From positions 1 to 38,391 of the forward strand of contig JAEZAW010000334.1 in the NCBI GenBank assembly GCA_023430315.1: a DNA stretch of 38,391 nt, written 5' to 3'. Within the stretch, counting starts at the first letter, position 1. The number at the start of each line of letters is the position of its first letter. A program made the position numbers and the translations under genes. This stretch comes from Pseudomonadota bacterium. Its GTDB lineage: Bacteria; Pseudomonadota; Alphaproteobacteria; Rhizobiales; Hyphomicrobiaceae. The notes beneath the pieces were generated by a model. The model saw only the letters and a list, made by a program, of their open reading frames with translations. It ran no database searches and was not told the DNA's origin. Below are positions 30,819-38,391 of this stretch, piece by piece.

Positions 30819-31772
30819 TCAGCCGGCGATGACACGCACGGGCTTGCCGGCGAGCCAGGCTTCAATGTCCTCGACCATGCCGGGATAGAAGAGCTGATAC
30901 GTTTCTTCCGTCACGTAGCCGATGTGCGGCGTGAGAACGGCGCGCGGCTCACGACGCAAGGCCTCGGCTGCTGGGACTGGCTCGACCTCGTACACATCGA
31001 GCGCAGCACCCGCGATCTTGCCGGCAGCAAGCGCCTTGCTCAGTGCCGCGTTATCCGCAAGCGGCGCACGCGAGGTGTTCACGAAGAACGCCGTCGGCTT
31101 CATGAGCGCGATGTCCTCGGCTGAGACGATGCCGCGGCTCCGCGCCGAAAGCACCATGTGCACGGAGATCACATCCGCCTCGCGGAAGAGCGCGTCCTTC
31201 GCGACGCGCTTGGCGCCGTGCTCCGCGGCGCGCTCGTCCGTGAGGTTCGGGCTCCAGGCAATGACCTTCATGCCGAACGCCTGCGCCATGCGCGCCACAT
31301 GCCCGCCGAGCCGGCCTAGGCCGACAAGACCGAGCGTGCGACCTCTGAGATCGCGCCCGATGGTCGTCTGCCAGCGCCCCTCGCGCATGTTGGCGAACTC
31401 GATGTGCAGGTTGCGCGCGAGCGCCACGATGAGGCCCATGGTGAGCTCGGCCGTCGCGTGGCCGCCGCTCTCCGAACCGCACACCTTGATGCCGCGCGCG
31501 GCTGCCGCCTCCATATCGATGGCGGCATTACGCATGCCGGCCGTGACGATCAGCTTCAGGTTCGGCAATGCCTCGATAAGGGAGCGCGGGAAGGACGTGC
31601 GCTCGCGCATGCAGCAGACGACATCGAAGCCCTGAAGCTCCCGCCGCGCCGCCTCCTCGCTCTCGAAGGCATAGTCGAAAACCTTCACCTGGTGGCTCGC
31701 CTTGAGCCGTGACCAGTCGGCGAAGGAAAGGGCCACATTCTGGTAGTCGTCCAGGATCGCGATCGCGACCAT
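30819..31772 (-). CDS. D-isomer 2-hydroxyacid dehydrogenase
   Basis: A 317-residue NAD(P)-dependent dehydrogenase of the D-2-hydroxyacid (phosphoglycerate dehydrogenase-like) family. The nucleotide-binding motif is GLVGLGRLGGHVA (Gly151-Gly157). The catalytic residues are the Arg in FVNTSRAPL, the Glu in ALDVYEVEPVP, and the His in LTPHIGYVTEET. Such enzymes interconvert hydroxyacids and oxoacids, for example glyoxylate, hydroxypyruvate or phosphoglycerate. It lacks the ACT domain of SerA. It is followed by cinA after 33 bases. A functional link to the glycolate genes 7 kb away is possible but unproven. Confidence 0.94.
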   Translation of the reverse strand: MVAIAILDDYQNVALSFADWSRLKASHQVKVFDYAFESEEAARRELQGFDVVCCMRERTSFPRSLIEALPNLKLIVTAGMRNAAIDMEAAAARGIKVCGSESGGHATAELTMGLIVALARNLHIEFANMREGRWQTTIGRDLRGRTLGLVGLGRLGGHVARMAQAFGMKVIAWSPNLTDERAAEHGAKRVAKDALFREADVISVHMVLSARSRGIVSAEDIALMKPTAFFVNTSRAPLADNAALSKALAAGKIAGAALDVYEVEPVPAAEALRREPRAVLTPHIGYVTEETYQLFYPGMVEDIEAWLAGKPVRVIAG

Positions 31773-31950
31773 AGGGTATCCTCCCGGAAGTTCTTTGCTT
31801 CTGTCTCTATGATTGGCGGCGCTGAGGGGTGCGGCGGCTCAGCCTGCCGGCACCGCCGATACCCCATCATCCCCCGAGCGGGTGGGCGAGCGCAAGCGCC
31901 GCGATGTGATAGAAGATCTGCACTGCCAGCCCGAGACGCTTCCTACCCCC

Positions 31951-32493
31951 ATGCCCACCTGCCACGTCTACATCGCGACCAGCCTCGATGGCTTCATCGC
32001 GCGCCCGGATGGCGACATCGAGTGGCTGCATCAGTGGCCCGATATCGGCGACGACTACGGCTATGGCGCCTTCATGAACTCCGTCGATGGCCTGATCATC
32101 GGCCGGGGGACGTTCGAGAAGATCCTCTCCTTTGGCAGATGGCCCTACGACAAACCGGTCGTAGTGCTGAGCCGCACGCTCGATCCCGACGCCGTGCCGG
32201 CGGACCGGGCCGACCGCGTGCGCATCCTGGCGCTAGAGCCGGAGGAGACGATCGACATGCTGCGGCGCGAGGGCTGGACACGTGCCTACGTCGACGGCGG
32301 GCGGCTCATCCAGTCCTTTCTGGCTGCCGGCCTGATCGAAGACATGACCATCACGCGCATTCCCATTCTGCTCGGCGCGGGGCGGCCTCTGTTCGGTGCC
32401 CTCCCCCAGGACATCGTGCTGACCCACTTCGAGACGACGGCCTACCCCTCGGGATTCGTGCAGTCGCGCTATGCCGTCGGGCGGATGTTCTGA
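31951..32493 (+). CDS. dihydrofolate reductase-like / RibD C-terminal domain protein
   Basis: A 180-residue stand-alone reductase-fold protein. It starts with CHVYIATSLDGFIARPDGDI, the classic N-terminus of the RibD_C/DHFR-like group, followed by NSVDGLIIGRGTFE, PVVVLSRTL, AYVDGGRLIQSFLAAGLIED and ITRIPILLGAGRPLFG, all family motifs. It would bind NADPH and reduce an unknown pterin-, flavin- or nucleobase-like substrate. Its size and lone context exclude true riboflavin RibD, which is fused to a deaminase. The ATG at 31951 fits the conserved start; the longer upstream frame is low complexity. The gene is divergent from the hydroxyacid dehydrogenase. Confidence 0.92.
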   Translation: MPTCHVYIATSLDGFIARPDGDIEWLHQWPDIGDDYGYGAFMNSVDGLIIGRGTFEKILSFGRWPYDKPVVVLSRTLDPDAVPADRADRVRILALEPEETIDMLRREGWTRAYVDGGRLIQSFLAAGLIEDMTITRIPILLGAGRPLFGALPQDIVLTHFETTAYPSGFVQSRYAVGRMF

Positions 32494-32559
32494 TCCGGCA
32501 ATGAAATTTCCGAGCCCAAGCCGTGATAGACTGCCGCTCGCCGTCTTGAGGAGCCCTCG

Positions 32560-33246
32560 TTGACCCTCGCACTGATCGTCCTCGCCCTGGCCTTTGGCCT
32601 CGCCTTCCTGCCGCAGTTGTGGATCAGGGGCGTGATCGCCCGCCATTCCAACGAGCGCCCCGACCTCGCCGGCACGGGTGGCGAATTCGCGCGCCACGTC
32701 CTCGATGGCATGGGGCTCTATCACGTCGTCGTCGAGGAGACCCAAACGGGCGACCACTATGATCCCGAAGCCAAGGCCGTGCGCCTCCTCCCGCAGCATT
32801 TCGGCAAGCGCTCGCTCGCGGCGGTGGTGATCGCGGCCCACGAGGTCGGCCATGCCATGCAGGATGCGACGGCCTATGGACCGCTCACGGCGCGCACGCG
32901 CATGGCGCGTCAGGCGCAAAGGGTCGAAAAGTTCGGCTCGATCGTGATGATCGCCGCGCCTGTCATGATGATCCTCTCGAAGTCGCCCCATATCATGCTC
33001 ATGCAGATGGGCATCGGCGTTCTCATTCTGGGATCGACGATATTCATGCACGCCCTGACGCTCCCCGTGGAGTTCGACGCGAGCTTCCGCCGGGCGCTCC
33101 CGCTTCTCAAGGCCGGCAATTACATTTCGGCGCGCGACATGCGCTCGGCTCGCCAGCTCCTGCGCGCCGCCGCCTTCACGTACGTCGCAGCCGCAGCCGT
33201 CAGCCTGCTCGATGTCATGCGCTGGATCAGGGTTTTGAAGTTTTAG
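32560..33246 (+). CDS. membrane zinc metallopeptidase, YugP family
   Basis: A 228-residue membrane protein of the neutral zinc metallopeptidase family (Zn_peptidase_2, YugP). An N-terminal helix (ALIVLALAFGLAFLP) is followed by the zinc site HEVGHAMQ (H94, E95, H98), and a later Glu in LPVEFDASFRRAL is the likely third ligand. Two or three hydrophobic helices lie at about residues 125-160 and 205-220. It probably cleaves membrane or envelope proteins, but no substrate is known. It starts with TTG at 32560, behind a GAGGAG site. Its 3' end overlaps the convergent ycgN gene by 4 bases. Confidence 0.92.
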   Translation: MTLALIVLALAFGLAFLPQLWIRGVIARHSNERPDLAGTGGEFARHVLDGMGLYHVVVEETQTGDHYDPEAKAVRLLPQHFGKRSLAAVVIAAHEVGHAMQDATAYGPLTARTRMARQAQRVEKFGSIVMIAAPVMMILSKSPHIMLMQMGIGVLILGSTIFMHALTLPVEFDASFRRALPLLKAGNYISARDMRSARQLLRAAAFTYVAAAAVSLLDVMRWIRVLKF

Positions 33247-33743
33247 CGCTTGTTGCCGGCCGCGCGCTTCTTGCGAGGCTCAGGAGCAGCCGCAGGAGCG
33301 TCATCCACGAAATCGTCGATGATGTAGTGCGGGATCCAGCCCGGCTTGATGCCGACCTCGGTGCGGGCGAGCTTCTTCACCGAGATCCCGGCCTGGTGGA
33401 CCGTATCGGGCGAACCCGAGATCAACGGGTGCCACCAAAGGAGGTCCTTTCCCTCCTCGACACGGCGGTAACCACACGTCGGTGGCAGCCAGCCAAGCGT
33501 GCGCACCTTCTCCGGCGTGATCGAAATGCAGTCGGGCATCTTCTCGTGCCGGGCGGCATAATCGCGGCAGCGACAGGTCTTGATGTCCAGGAGACCACAG
33601 GCAAGTCGTGTCAGGTAGATGTCGCCGGTATCCTCGTCCTCGAGCTTGACGAGGCAGCACCGGCCGCAGCCATCGCAGAGCTGCTCCCACTCGACCGGAG
33701 ACATCTCGTCGAGGGTTTTGGTTTTCCAGTAGGGCGGCGGCAC
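33243..33743 (-). CDS. ycgN: YcgN family Cys-cluster protein (UPF0260)
   Basis: A 166-residue protein of the YcgN/UPF0260 family. The conserved Cys cluster lies at residues 23-30 (LCDGCGRCC), with further Cys in LACGLLDIKTCRCRDY, PDC and LPPTCGYR. These residues may bind a metal or Fe-S cluster. The N-terminus PYWKTKTLDEMSPVEWEQLC and the central LLWWHPLISGSPDTVHQAGIS are highly diagnostic. It starts with GTG at 33743, with GGAG 7 bases upstream, and ends in a basic tail. The function of the family is unknown. It converges on the YugP-type peptidase with a 4-base overlap. Confidence 0.93.
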   Translation of the reverse strand: MPPPYWKTKTLDEMSPVEWEQLCDGCGRCCLVKLEDEDTGDIYLTRLACGLLDIKTCRCRDYAARHEKMPDCISITPEKVRTLGWLPPTCGYRRVEEGKDLLWWHPLISGSPDTVHQAGISVKKLARTEVGIKPGWIPHYIIDDFVDDAPAAAPEPRKKRAAGNKR

Positions 33744-33899
33744 ACGGGGCTCCAGAATCGACTAATTGTACAGCTATCATATTTGCGGGTTCGTATCGAT
33801 TCAGCATATCAACGCCAGAATCTGGCGGAATGTTCAAGCTGTCCGGACTGGTCTGCGTTCGCTGCGGGCCGCTTCGGCAGCTCATCTTAGGGGCTCGCG

Positions 33900-36191
33900 T
33901 TGAGCGACTGGCTGACCAGGCTTGGAAAAGGGCACCGCGGCCGCATCGATTGGCTGCGCCTCGACAGCTGGATCGACTCGAGCCTCTCGAACGGCTGGGA
34001 GTCCTTCCAGGACCGCTGGAATGCGGCTTCGAGCTTCTTCGCCCGCTTCCGCCTCTACGGCTGGCGCAAGGTCGCCAACGAGCTGATGTCGGAGGGGCTG
34101 ACGCTCGCGTGCGGCGGTCTCGTCCTCATGTACATGCTCGCCATTCCCGCCTTCGAGGAGATGGACGAGGCCAAGATCTTTTCGACCGGCCGCTACAGCG
34201 TGAAATTCCTCGACCGCGAAGGCCGCGAGATCGGCCAGCGCGGCATCCTGCACAACGACGCCGTGCCGCTCGAGGAAATTCCCGATCATCTCATCAAGGC
34301 CACACTCGCGACCGAGGACCGGCGTTTCTTCGAGCACATCGGCGTCGATTTCCTCGGCACGGCGCGTGCGCTCATCGAGAACGTGCGCGCCGGCGAGACC
34401 GTGCAGGGTGGCTCGACGCTGACGCAGCAGCTCGCCAAGAACCTCTTCCTCTCCTTCGAGCGCTCCTTCGACCGCAAGCTCAAGGAGCTGTTCCTCGCCT
34501 TCTGGCTCGAGGCGCGCTTCTCGAAGCGGGACATCCTGAAGCTCTACTTCGATCGCGCCTATATGGGCGGCGGTGCCTTCGGCGTCGAGGCGGCATCGCA
34601 GTTCTACTTCGGCAAGTCCGTGCGCGAGATCACGCTTGCCGAATCCGCCATGCTCGTCGGCCTGTTCAAGGCGCCGACCAAGTTCGCGCCCCACATTGAC
34701 CTCCCTGCCTCGCGCGCCCGCGCCAACGTCGTGCTGACCAACCTCGTCGATGCCGGTTTCATGACCGCGGGGCAGGTGCACGGCGCCCGCCTCAATCCGG
34801 CCCGGCCGATCGAGACGCGATCCACCTACAGCCCCGACTGGTATCTGGACTGGGCCTTCGAAGAGATCCAACGCGTTGCCGAAGGGCGCGGCGCCTTCGT
34901 GCTGACCGCGCGCACGACACTCGACGTCAGCCTCCAGCAGGCGGCCGACCAAGCGCTCGTTTCGACCATCCGTCAGCACGGCCGGATCAAGAATGCGACG
35001 TCGGGCGCGCTCGTTGCCATGGACCCGGACGGTGCCGTGCGCGCTCTCGTCGGCGGCGTCGACTACGGCGAGAGCCAGTTCAACCGCGCGAGCGCCGCCC
35101 GCCGCCAGCCCGGCTCGTCCTTCAAACTCTACGTCTATACCAATGCCGTCGAGCAGGGGAACCTGACCGGCTCATCCATCGTGCGCGATGCCTCTCCAGG
35201 TTGCGGCAACTGGGCGCCCAAGAACTACGACGGCGGCTCGGGGAGCGGCGCCCGCATCACCATGACTAGCGCCTTCGCCCGCTCGCTCAACACGACAGCC
35301 GTCGATCTCTCCTTCAAGTACGAGCGCGACAACGTCGTCGCCATGACCCGGCGGCTCGGCGTGCACGGTATCAAGAAAACCTGCTCCATGGCGCTCGGCG
35401 ACCAGGGCATCACGCCGCTCGAGCACACCGCCGCCTATGCCCACTTCGCCAATCACGGCAAGGCGGTGAAGCCTTATGCCATTCTCGAGATCATGAATTC
35501 GCGCGGTGACGTCATCTACTCCCGCGACAAGGATGAGGCGCCGGCAAAGCAGGTGCTCGAGCCGCGTGTCGTCGAGAACATGAACCGCATGATGCACGCC
35601 GTCGTCACCGAAGGAACGGGACGGCGGGCACTCCTCGAAAACGCACACGCGGCCGGCAAGACGGGGACGAGCTCGAGCTACCGCGATGCCTGGTTCATCG
35701 GCTTCACCGGCCAGTACGTGACGGGTGTGTGGATCGGCAATGACGATTTCCGGCCCATGCGGGACGTGACGGGCGGCAACCTGCCGGCCATGACCTGGCA
35801 TTCGTTCATGTCGGTGGCGACGAGCAACGCCGACATCCCGACAATTGACGGCCTTGAGCCGCATCCCGCCCAGCTTGAGGAGCGCCGGCGCGTCGCCGCG
35901 CTTCGTCAGCTTGAACCGCAGGGCGGCGGCGGCGCGACGAGCACAGACACAGCCGCCACGCGCAGCAGCATGTCCGACCGCACGCGCTCGACATTGCGCC
36001 AGCTCGCCGAGGACCTGCGCACCGCGAACGAACGTCCGGACGGTCTCGGTTCTGGCCGACCAGGAGGCGCCCCAGCGCCTGGAGGCACGAAGCCGGCGTC
36101 CGCCCCCGGTCGGCGCGCCGAGCCTGCGCCCGCCGAACGCCTCTTCGAGCCCACAAGTGCCGTCCGCCCACCCGCAGAGCGCCAGCGCTAG
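33900..36191 (+). CDS. class A penicillin-binding protein (bifunctional transglycosylase/transpeptidase)
   Basis: A 763-residue peptidoglycan synthase of PBP1 type. Residues 1-65 are a Trp-rich cytoplasmic region, and one membrane anchor follows at about 66-86. The GT51 glycosyltransferase domain shows ATEDRRFFEHIG (Glu139) and GGSTLTQQLAKNLFLS. The transpeptidase domain carries S406-S-F-K409, a later SLN and KTGT at 587-590. The C-terminal 110 residues are Pro/Gly-rich and probably disordered. The TTG start at 33900 has AGGGG 6 bases upstream. The protein polymerises glycan strands and cross-links stem peptides in the periplasm. The transpeptidase cluster appears intact. Confidence 0.95.
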   Translation: MSDWLTRLGKGHRGRIDWLRLDSWIDSSLSNGWESFQDRWNAASSFFARFRLYGWRKVANELMSEGLTLACGGLVLMYMLAIPAFEEMDEAKIFSTGRYSVKFLDREGREIGQRGILHNDAVPLEEIPDHLIKATLATEDRRFFEHIGVDFLGTARALIENVRAGETVQGGSTLTQQLAKNLFLSFERSFDRKLKELFLAFWLEARFSKRDILKLYFDRAYMGGGAFGVEAASQFYFGKSVREITLAESAMLVGLFKAPTKFAPHIDLPASRARANVVLTNLVDAGFMTAGQVHGARLNPARPIETRSTYSPDWYLDWAFEEIQRVAEGRGAFVLTARTTLDVSLQQAADQALVSTIRQHGRIKNATSGALVAMDPDGAVRALVGGVDYGESQFNRASAARRQPGSSFKLYVYTNAVEQGNLTGSSIVRDASPGCGNWAPKNYDGGSGSGARITMTSAFARSLNTTAVDLSFKYERDNVVAMTRRLGVHGIKKTCSMALGDQGITPLEHTAAYAHFANHGKAVKPYAILEIMNSRGDVIYSRDKDEAPAKQVLEPRVVENMNRMMHAVVTEGTGRRALLENAHAAGKTGTSSSYRDAWFIGFTGQYVTGVWIGNDDFRPMRDVTGGNLPAMTWHSFMSVATSNADIPTIDGLEPHPAQLEERRRVAALRQLEPQGGGGATSTDTAATRSSMSDRTRSTLRQLAEDLRTANERPDGLGSGRPGGAPAPGGTKPASAPGRRAEPAPAERLFEPTSAVRPPAERQR

Positions 36192-36216
36192 CTGTGAACG
36201 TCATGAGCCGTCGCCC

Positions 36217-36789
36217 ATGCTGAACATGCTGCTCTTCGTGGTGATTGCCGTCGGCGGCGGACTGAGCGCCACGTGGATGATGGTCGAGCGCGGCTCGGCC
36301 CTGACGACGGAGGTCGTCGGCCCCTGGTCACACTGGACAGCCGCCGGTCGCCTCGACGCAGACCCCTATACGCGCGCCCATTTCGTTCGCCGCGCGCTGC
36401 TGCCGGTCTCGACGTCGCTCAGTGCTCGCTATCACGCCAGCACGGACAGCGACGGCCAGCCGCTTCATTCCTCCTGCGAGTACGTGCTGGAGGGGCCTGA
36501 GCCCTCGCGTGGATGGTGGAGCGTCGCCGTATTCGACGCGAGCGGCAAGCTCATCCGCAATGACGCGGGACGCCATTCCTTCAGCTCGGATACGGCCATG
36601 CGCACGCCCTCGGGGCGCGTCGCCATTCATCTCGCGCGCTCGGCCCGTCCCGGCAACTGGCTGCCGACGGGCGGCGCGGGCCGTCTCACGCTCGTGCTTC
36701 AGGCCGAGGATCCGCACGACGCGACATCGGGCGGGGGCGGTGATGACACAGAGGTGCAGCTTCCTGCCGTACGGAAGATATCATGCTGA
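36217..36789 (+). CDS. DUF1214-domain membrane-anchored protein
   Basis: A 190-residue protein with one N-terminal membrane helix (MLNMLLFVVIAVGGGLSATW) and a periplasmic DUF1214-like domain, visible as GPWSHWTAAGRLDADPYTRA, WWSVAVFDASGKLI and NWLPTGGAGRLTLVLQ. In many proteins DUF1254 and DUF1214 are halves of one chain. Here they are two short genes overlapping by 7 bases, an arrangement also seen in other Hyphomicrobiales. The start at 36217 is the only in-frame ATG before the helix, and its ribosome-binding site is weak. Function is unknown; envelope location is inferred. Confidence 0.78.
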   Translation: MLNMLLFVVIAVGGGLSATWMMVERGSALTTEVVGPWSHWTAAGRLDADPYTRAHFVRRALLPVSTSLSARYHASTDSDGQPLHSSCEYVLEGPEPSRGWWSVAVFDASGKLIRNDAGRHSFSSDTAMRTPSGRVAIHLARSARPGNWLPTGGAGRLTLVLQAEDPHDATSGGGGDDTEVQLPAVRKISC

Positions 36790-37367
36790 ACGGCGCCGGA
36801 CGCTTCCTGCCACCGCTGAGCCTGCACACGCTCCTCGTGGCGCTCGTCACCGGCGGTATCATCCATATCGCCTCGACGCTGGCGATCCCTTACATGGGCG
36901 CGGCCACGGCATTCGATCGCGTGAGCGCCGGTCTGCCGCTCCACACTATGCGCATCATGCCGCCGGCGACGCCGGGGAACGAGCTGCTGCCCTTCAATGA
37001 CCCGGCGCAACAACTCGCCGTCTGTCCCTTCGATCTCGACGACGGACTCGTGACGGTGACGGCGACGCTGCCCGACCCCGGCTGGAGCCTCGCGATCTAC
37101 ACGTCCCATGGCGACAACTTCTACGCGGTCGCCGCTGTCGGGCTTCGCCAGCCAGAGGTGACACTGGTGCTCGAGCCGACGAAGGCGACGCTGCTCAATC
37201 TCTTCGGCATCGGCACCGCACCGAACTTCGATCCCTCGCGGATCCAGGCGCCCGAAAGCCGCGGCCTCATCGTGGTGCGCGCGCCGCGGCACGGCCAAGC
37301 CTTCGAGGAGCGCACGGCGGCGATACTTGCACGCGCGCGCTGCACGAGCAGCCCTGCATCGGGCTGA
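36783..37367 (+). CDS. DUF1254-domain membrane-anchored protein
   Basis: A 194-residue protein starting inside the DUF1214 gene (7-base overlap). It has one N-terminal helix (SLHTLLVALVTGGIIHIAST) and a DUF1254-like domain: MGAATAFDRVSAGLPLHTMR, CPFDLDDGLVTVTATLPD and WSLAIYTSHGDNFYAVAAVG. It ends 2 bases before the convergent hydrolase stop. It is the partner of the upstream DUF1214 protein, and coupled translation suggests they form a complex. No catalytic motif is recognised. Confidence 0.78.
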   Translation: MLNGAGRFLPPLSLHTLLVALVTGGIIHIASTLAIPYMGAATAFDRVSAGLPLHTMRIMPPATPGNELLPFNDPAQQLAVCPFDLDDGLVTVTATLPDPGWSLAIYTSHGDNFYAVAAVGLRQPEVTLVLEPTKATLLNLFGIGTAPNFDPSRIQAPESRGLIVVRAPRHGQAFEERTAAILARARCTSSPASG

Positions 37368-37369
37368 GG

Positions 37370-38311
37370 TCACAAACCGCCAATGAACTCGACGATCGCC
37401 GGCATAAGCGTCGGCGCGAGCGGGAGATCCGGTCTGACGTACGTGCTGAGGTTTGCGCTGCGTTCGAGCGGCGCGTTTTTCAGCACGTGGTTCATGCCAT
37501 CGATCAGGACGAGCTTCGTCCCCGGCCGCGCCGAGGCCAGACGTCGGGCATCCTCAGGCAGGATTTGCAGATCATGGGTACCTTGCACGATCAGCGCCGG
37601 AACGCGCGTTGCGGCCAGCTCTTTAGCCGGATCGAGCGGAAGCCATGACATGAGATAGTTCTGCACACTCGGACGGTAGAGCGCGAACAGCGCTGCCGGC
37701 ACCTCCGCCACCGGCTGGCGGGCATGCAAGCTCTCGGCAATGCGTTTGGAGGCCGCCCGAAGCTCTTCCGGAACGCCGCCCGCCGCGAGTTGGCGCGCGA
37801 TGATGCGATCGGCATTCTCGCCCGCACCTGCGACCAGGATCAGGCCCGCAACATCGCTTCGGCGCGCTGCCAGCGTTGCGATCAGCGCGCCTTCGCTGTG
37901 TCCGAGCACGAATAGGCGCGATTGTGTCATCTCGCCGCGCAGAAAATCGAGCCATGCGACGGCGTCCGTCACATATGTCTCGATCCGCAGATCCTCCTCG
38001 CGGACGGCAGCGATGGCACTTGCGGCAATGCCTCGTTTGTCGACGCGCAACGAGGCAATGCCCTCGGCAGCCAGGCCATGAGCGATGAGCTTCAGGCTGT
38101 CGTTCGCGCCAGCAGGATTATTCCCATTGCGATCGGTCGGCCCGGAGCCGGCAAGAATGAGCACCGCGCGCACGGGACTTGCGCCCTCGGGCAACACGAG
38201 CGTCCCGTAGAGGCCGGATCGGCTCACCTCGCGCTCGAACCAGGCGTTGGCAGTCGCGATCGGTAGCACGCTCAGGGCGATGCCCAGCAACCATGTGACA
38301 AGCTTCCGCAT
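37370..38311 (-). CDS. secreted or lipid-anchored alpha/beta hydrolase
   Basis: A 313-residue alpha/beta-fold hydrolase with an N-terminal signal segment (LVTWLLGIALSVLPIATANA). The oxyanion region is ILAGSGPTDRNGNN, the nucleophile is Ser139 in GHSEG, the acid is probably the Asp in VQGTHDLQI, and the His is in GMNHVLK. This pattern matches the serine-aminopeptidase/BD-FAE-like hydrolase group; the substrate is unknown. The ATG at 38311 overlaps the upstream gene's stop by one base (TGATG), indicating translational coupling with that gene. A TTG one codon earlier is possible. Confidence 0.88.
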   Translation of the reverse strand: MRKLVTWLLGIALSVLPIATANAWFEREVSRSGLYGTLVLPEGASPVRAVLILAGSGPTDRNGNNPAGANDSLKLIAHGLAAEGIASLRVDKRGIAASAIAAVREEDLRIETYVTDAVAWLDFLRGEMTQSRLFVLGHSEGALIATLAARRSDVAGLILVAGAGENADRIIARQLAAGGVPEELRAASKRIAESLHARQPVAEVPAALFALYRPSVQNYLMSWLPLDPAKELAATRVPALIVQGTHDLQILPEDARRLASARPGTKLVLIDGMNHVLKNAPLERSANLSTYVRPDLPLAPTLMPAIVEFIGGL

Positions 38312-38391
38312 CAAAGCCCCGGCAGCGGTGACAGATTGCTCGATCGCACGCCGATTACCTTGAAGAGTGTGCCCATGCCGGTCGGAGAAAT
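38311..38391 (-). CDS. C-terminal fragment, probable MidA/NDUFAF7-type SAM-dependent methyltransferase
   Basis: The last 26 codons of a gene that enters from the right edge: ...SPTGMGTLFKVIGVRSSN then LSPLPGL and TGA. The pattern MGxLFKVxxx...PxPG(F/L) at the very C-terminus is what I recall for MidA/NDUFAF7-like class I methyltransferases (COG1565), which in mitochondria act on complex I assembly. With only 26 residues this is tentative. Its TGA overlaps the hydrolase ATG. Confidence 0.45.
   Translation of the reverse strand: MSPTGMGTLFKVIGVRSSNLSPLPGL

Overview
This 38.4 kb window is chromosomal DNA from a high-GC alphaproteobacterium, most likely of the order Hyphomicrobiales. The evidence is the porin with a Cys-Cys plus short coiled-coil N-terminus, the ycjX/ycjF pair, YcgN, the split DUF1214/DUF1254 pair and a full-consensus CtrA-type box. 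The genus cannot be fixed from the sequence alone. Genes are tightly packed, with many 1-10 nt overlaps. Almost all of the window is coding. I see no rRNA, tRNA, insertion sequence, prophage or CRISPR array.

Layout. Positions 1-417 hold the end of a GMC-family flavoprotein oxidoreductase. Minus strand 454-2034 is nuoA-nuoB-nuoC, the proximal piece of respiratory complex I, with no nuoD after it. A porin (2288-3661, minus) follows, then an 840-bp AT-richer gap, then a second complete GMC oxidoreductase (4505-6139). Minus strand 6136-13995 carries ycjF, ycjX, a class III CoA-transferase, three tandem EamA/DMT transporters in overlapping order, and moaA. Plus strand 14226-18101 carries a soluble sensorless histidine kinase, a HerA-like ATPase, a 420-base gap that looks like a structured non-coding RNA gene (promoter-like box, several hairpins, strong terminator), and a small membrane protein. 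Then come ilvC and a GNAT acetyltransferase.

The region 19922-25835 is a glycolate oxidation locus. glcD-glcE-glcF run on the minus strand, a LysR regulator is divergent, and a small periplasmic cytochrome c follows it. Then come pncB (NAD salvage), a DipM/NlpD-like LysM-LytM lipoprotein, cinA, a 2-hydroxyacid dehydrogenase, a RibD/DHFR-like reductase, a YugP-type membrane zinc peptidase, YcgN, a class A penicillin-binding protein, the DUF1214/DUF1254 pair, an exported alpha/beta hydrolase and the last codons of a probable MidA/NDUFAF7-type methyltransferase.

Main points for a second look: (1) the candidate structured RNA at about 17150-17546; (2) a LytM domain that has lost its zinc ligands, with a perfect TTAA-N7-TTAAC CtrA box directly upstream; (3) a CinA whose C-terminal deamidase domain has lost its catalytic Ser, a few genes from pncB; (4) the detached nuoABC; (5) a two-tier palindrome upstream of the complete GMC gene; (6) the triple DMT array ending in a CoA-transferase. 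No strong candidate for a new defence or mobile system was found. Most genes are recognisable housekeeping or metabolic families.
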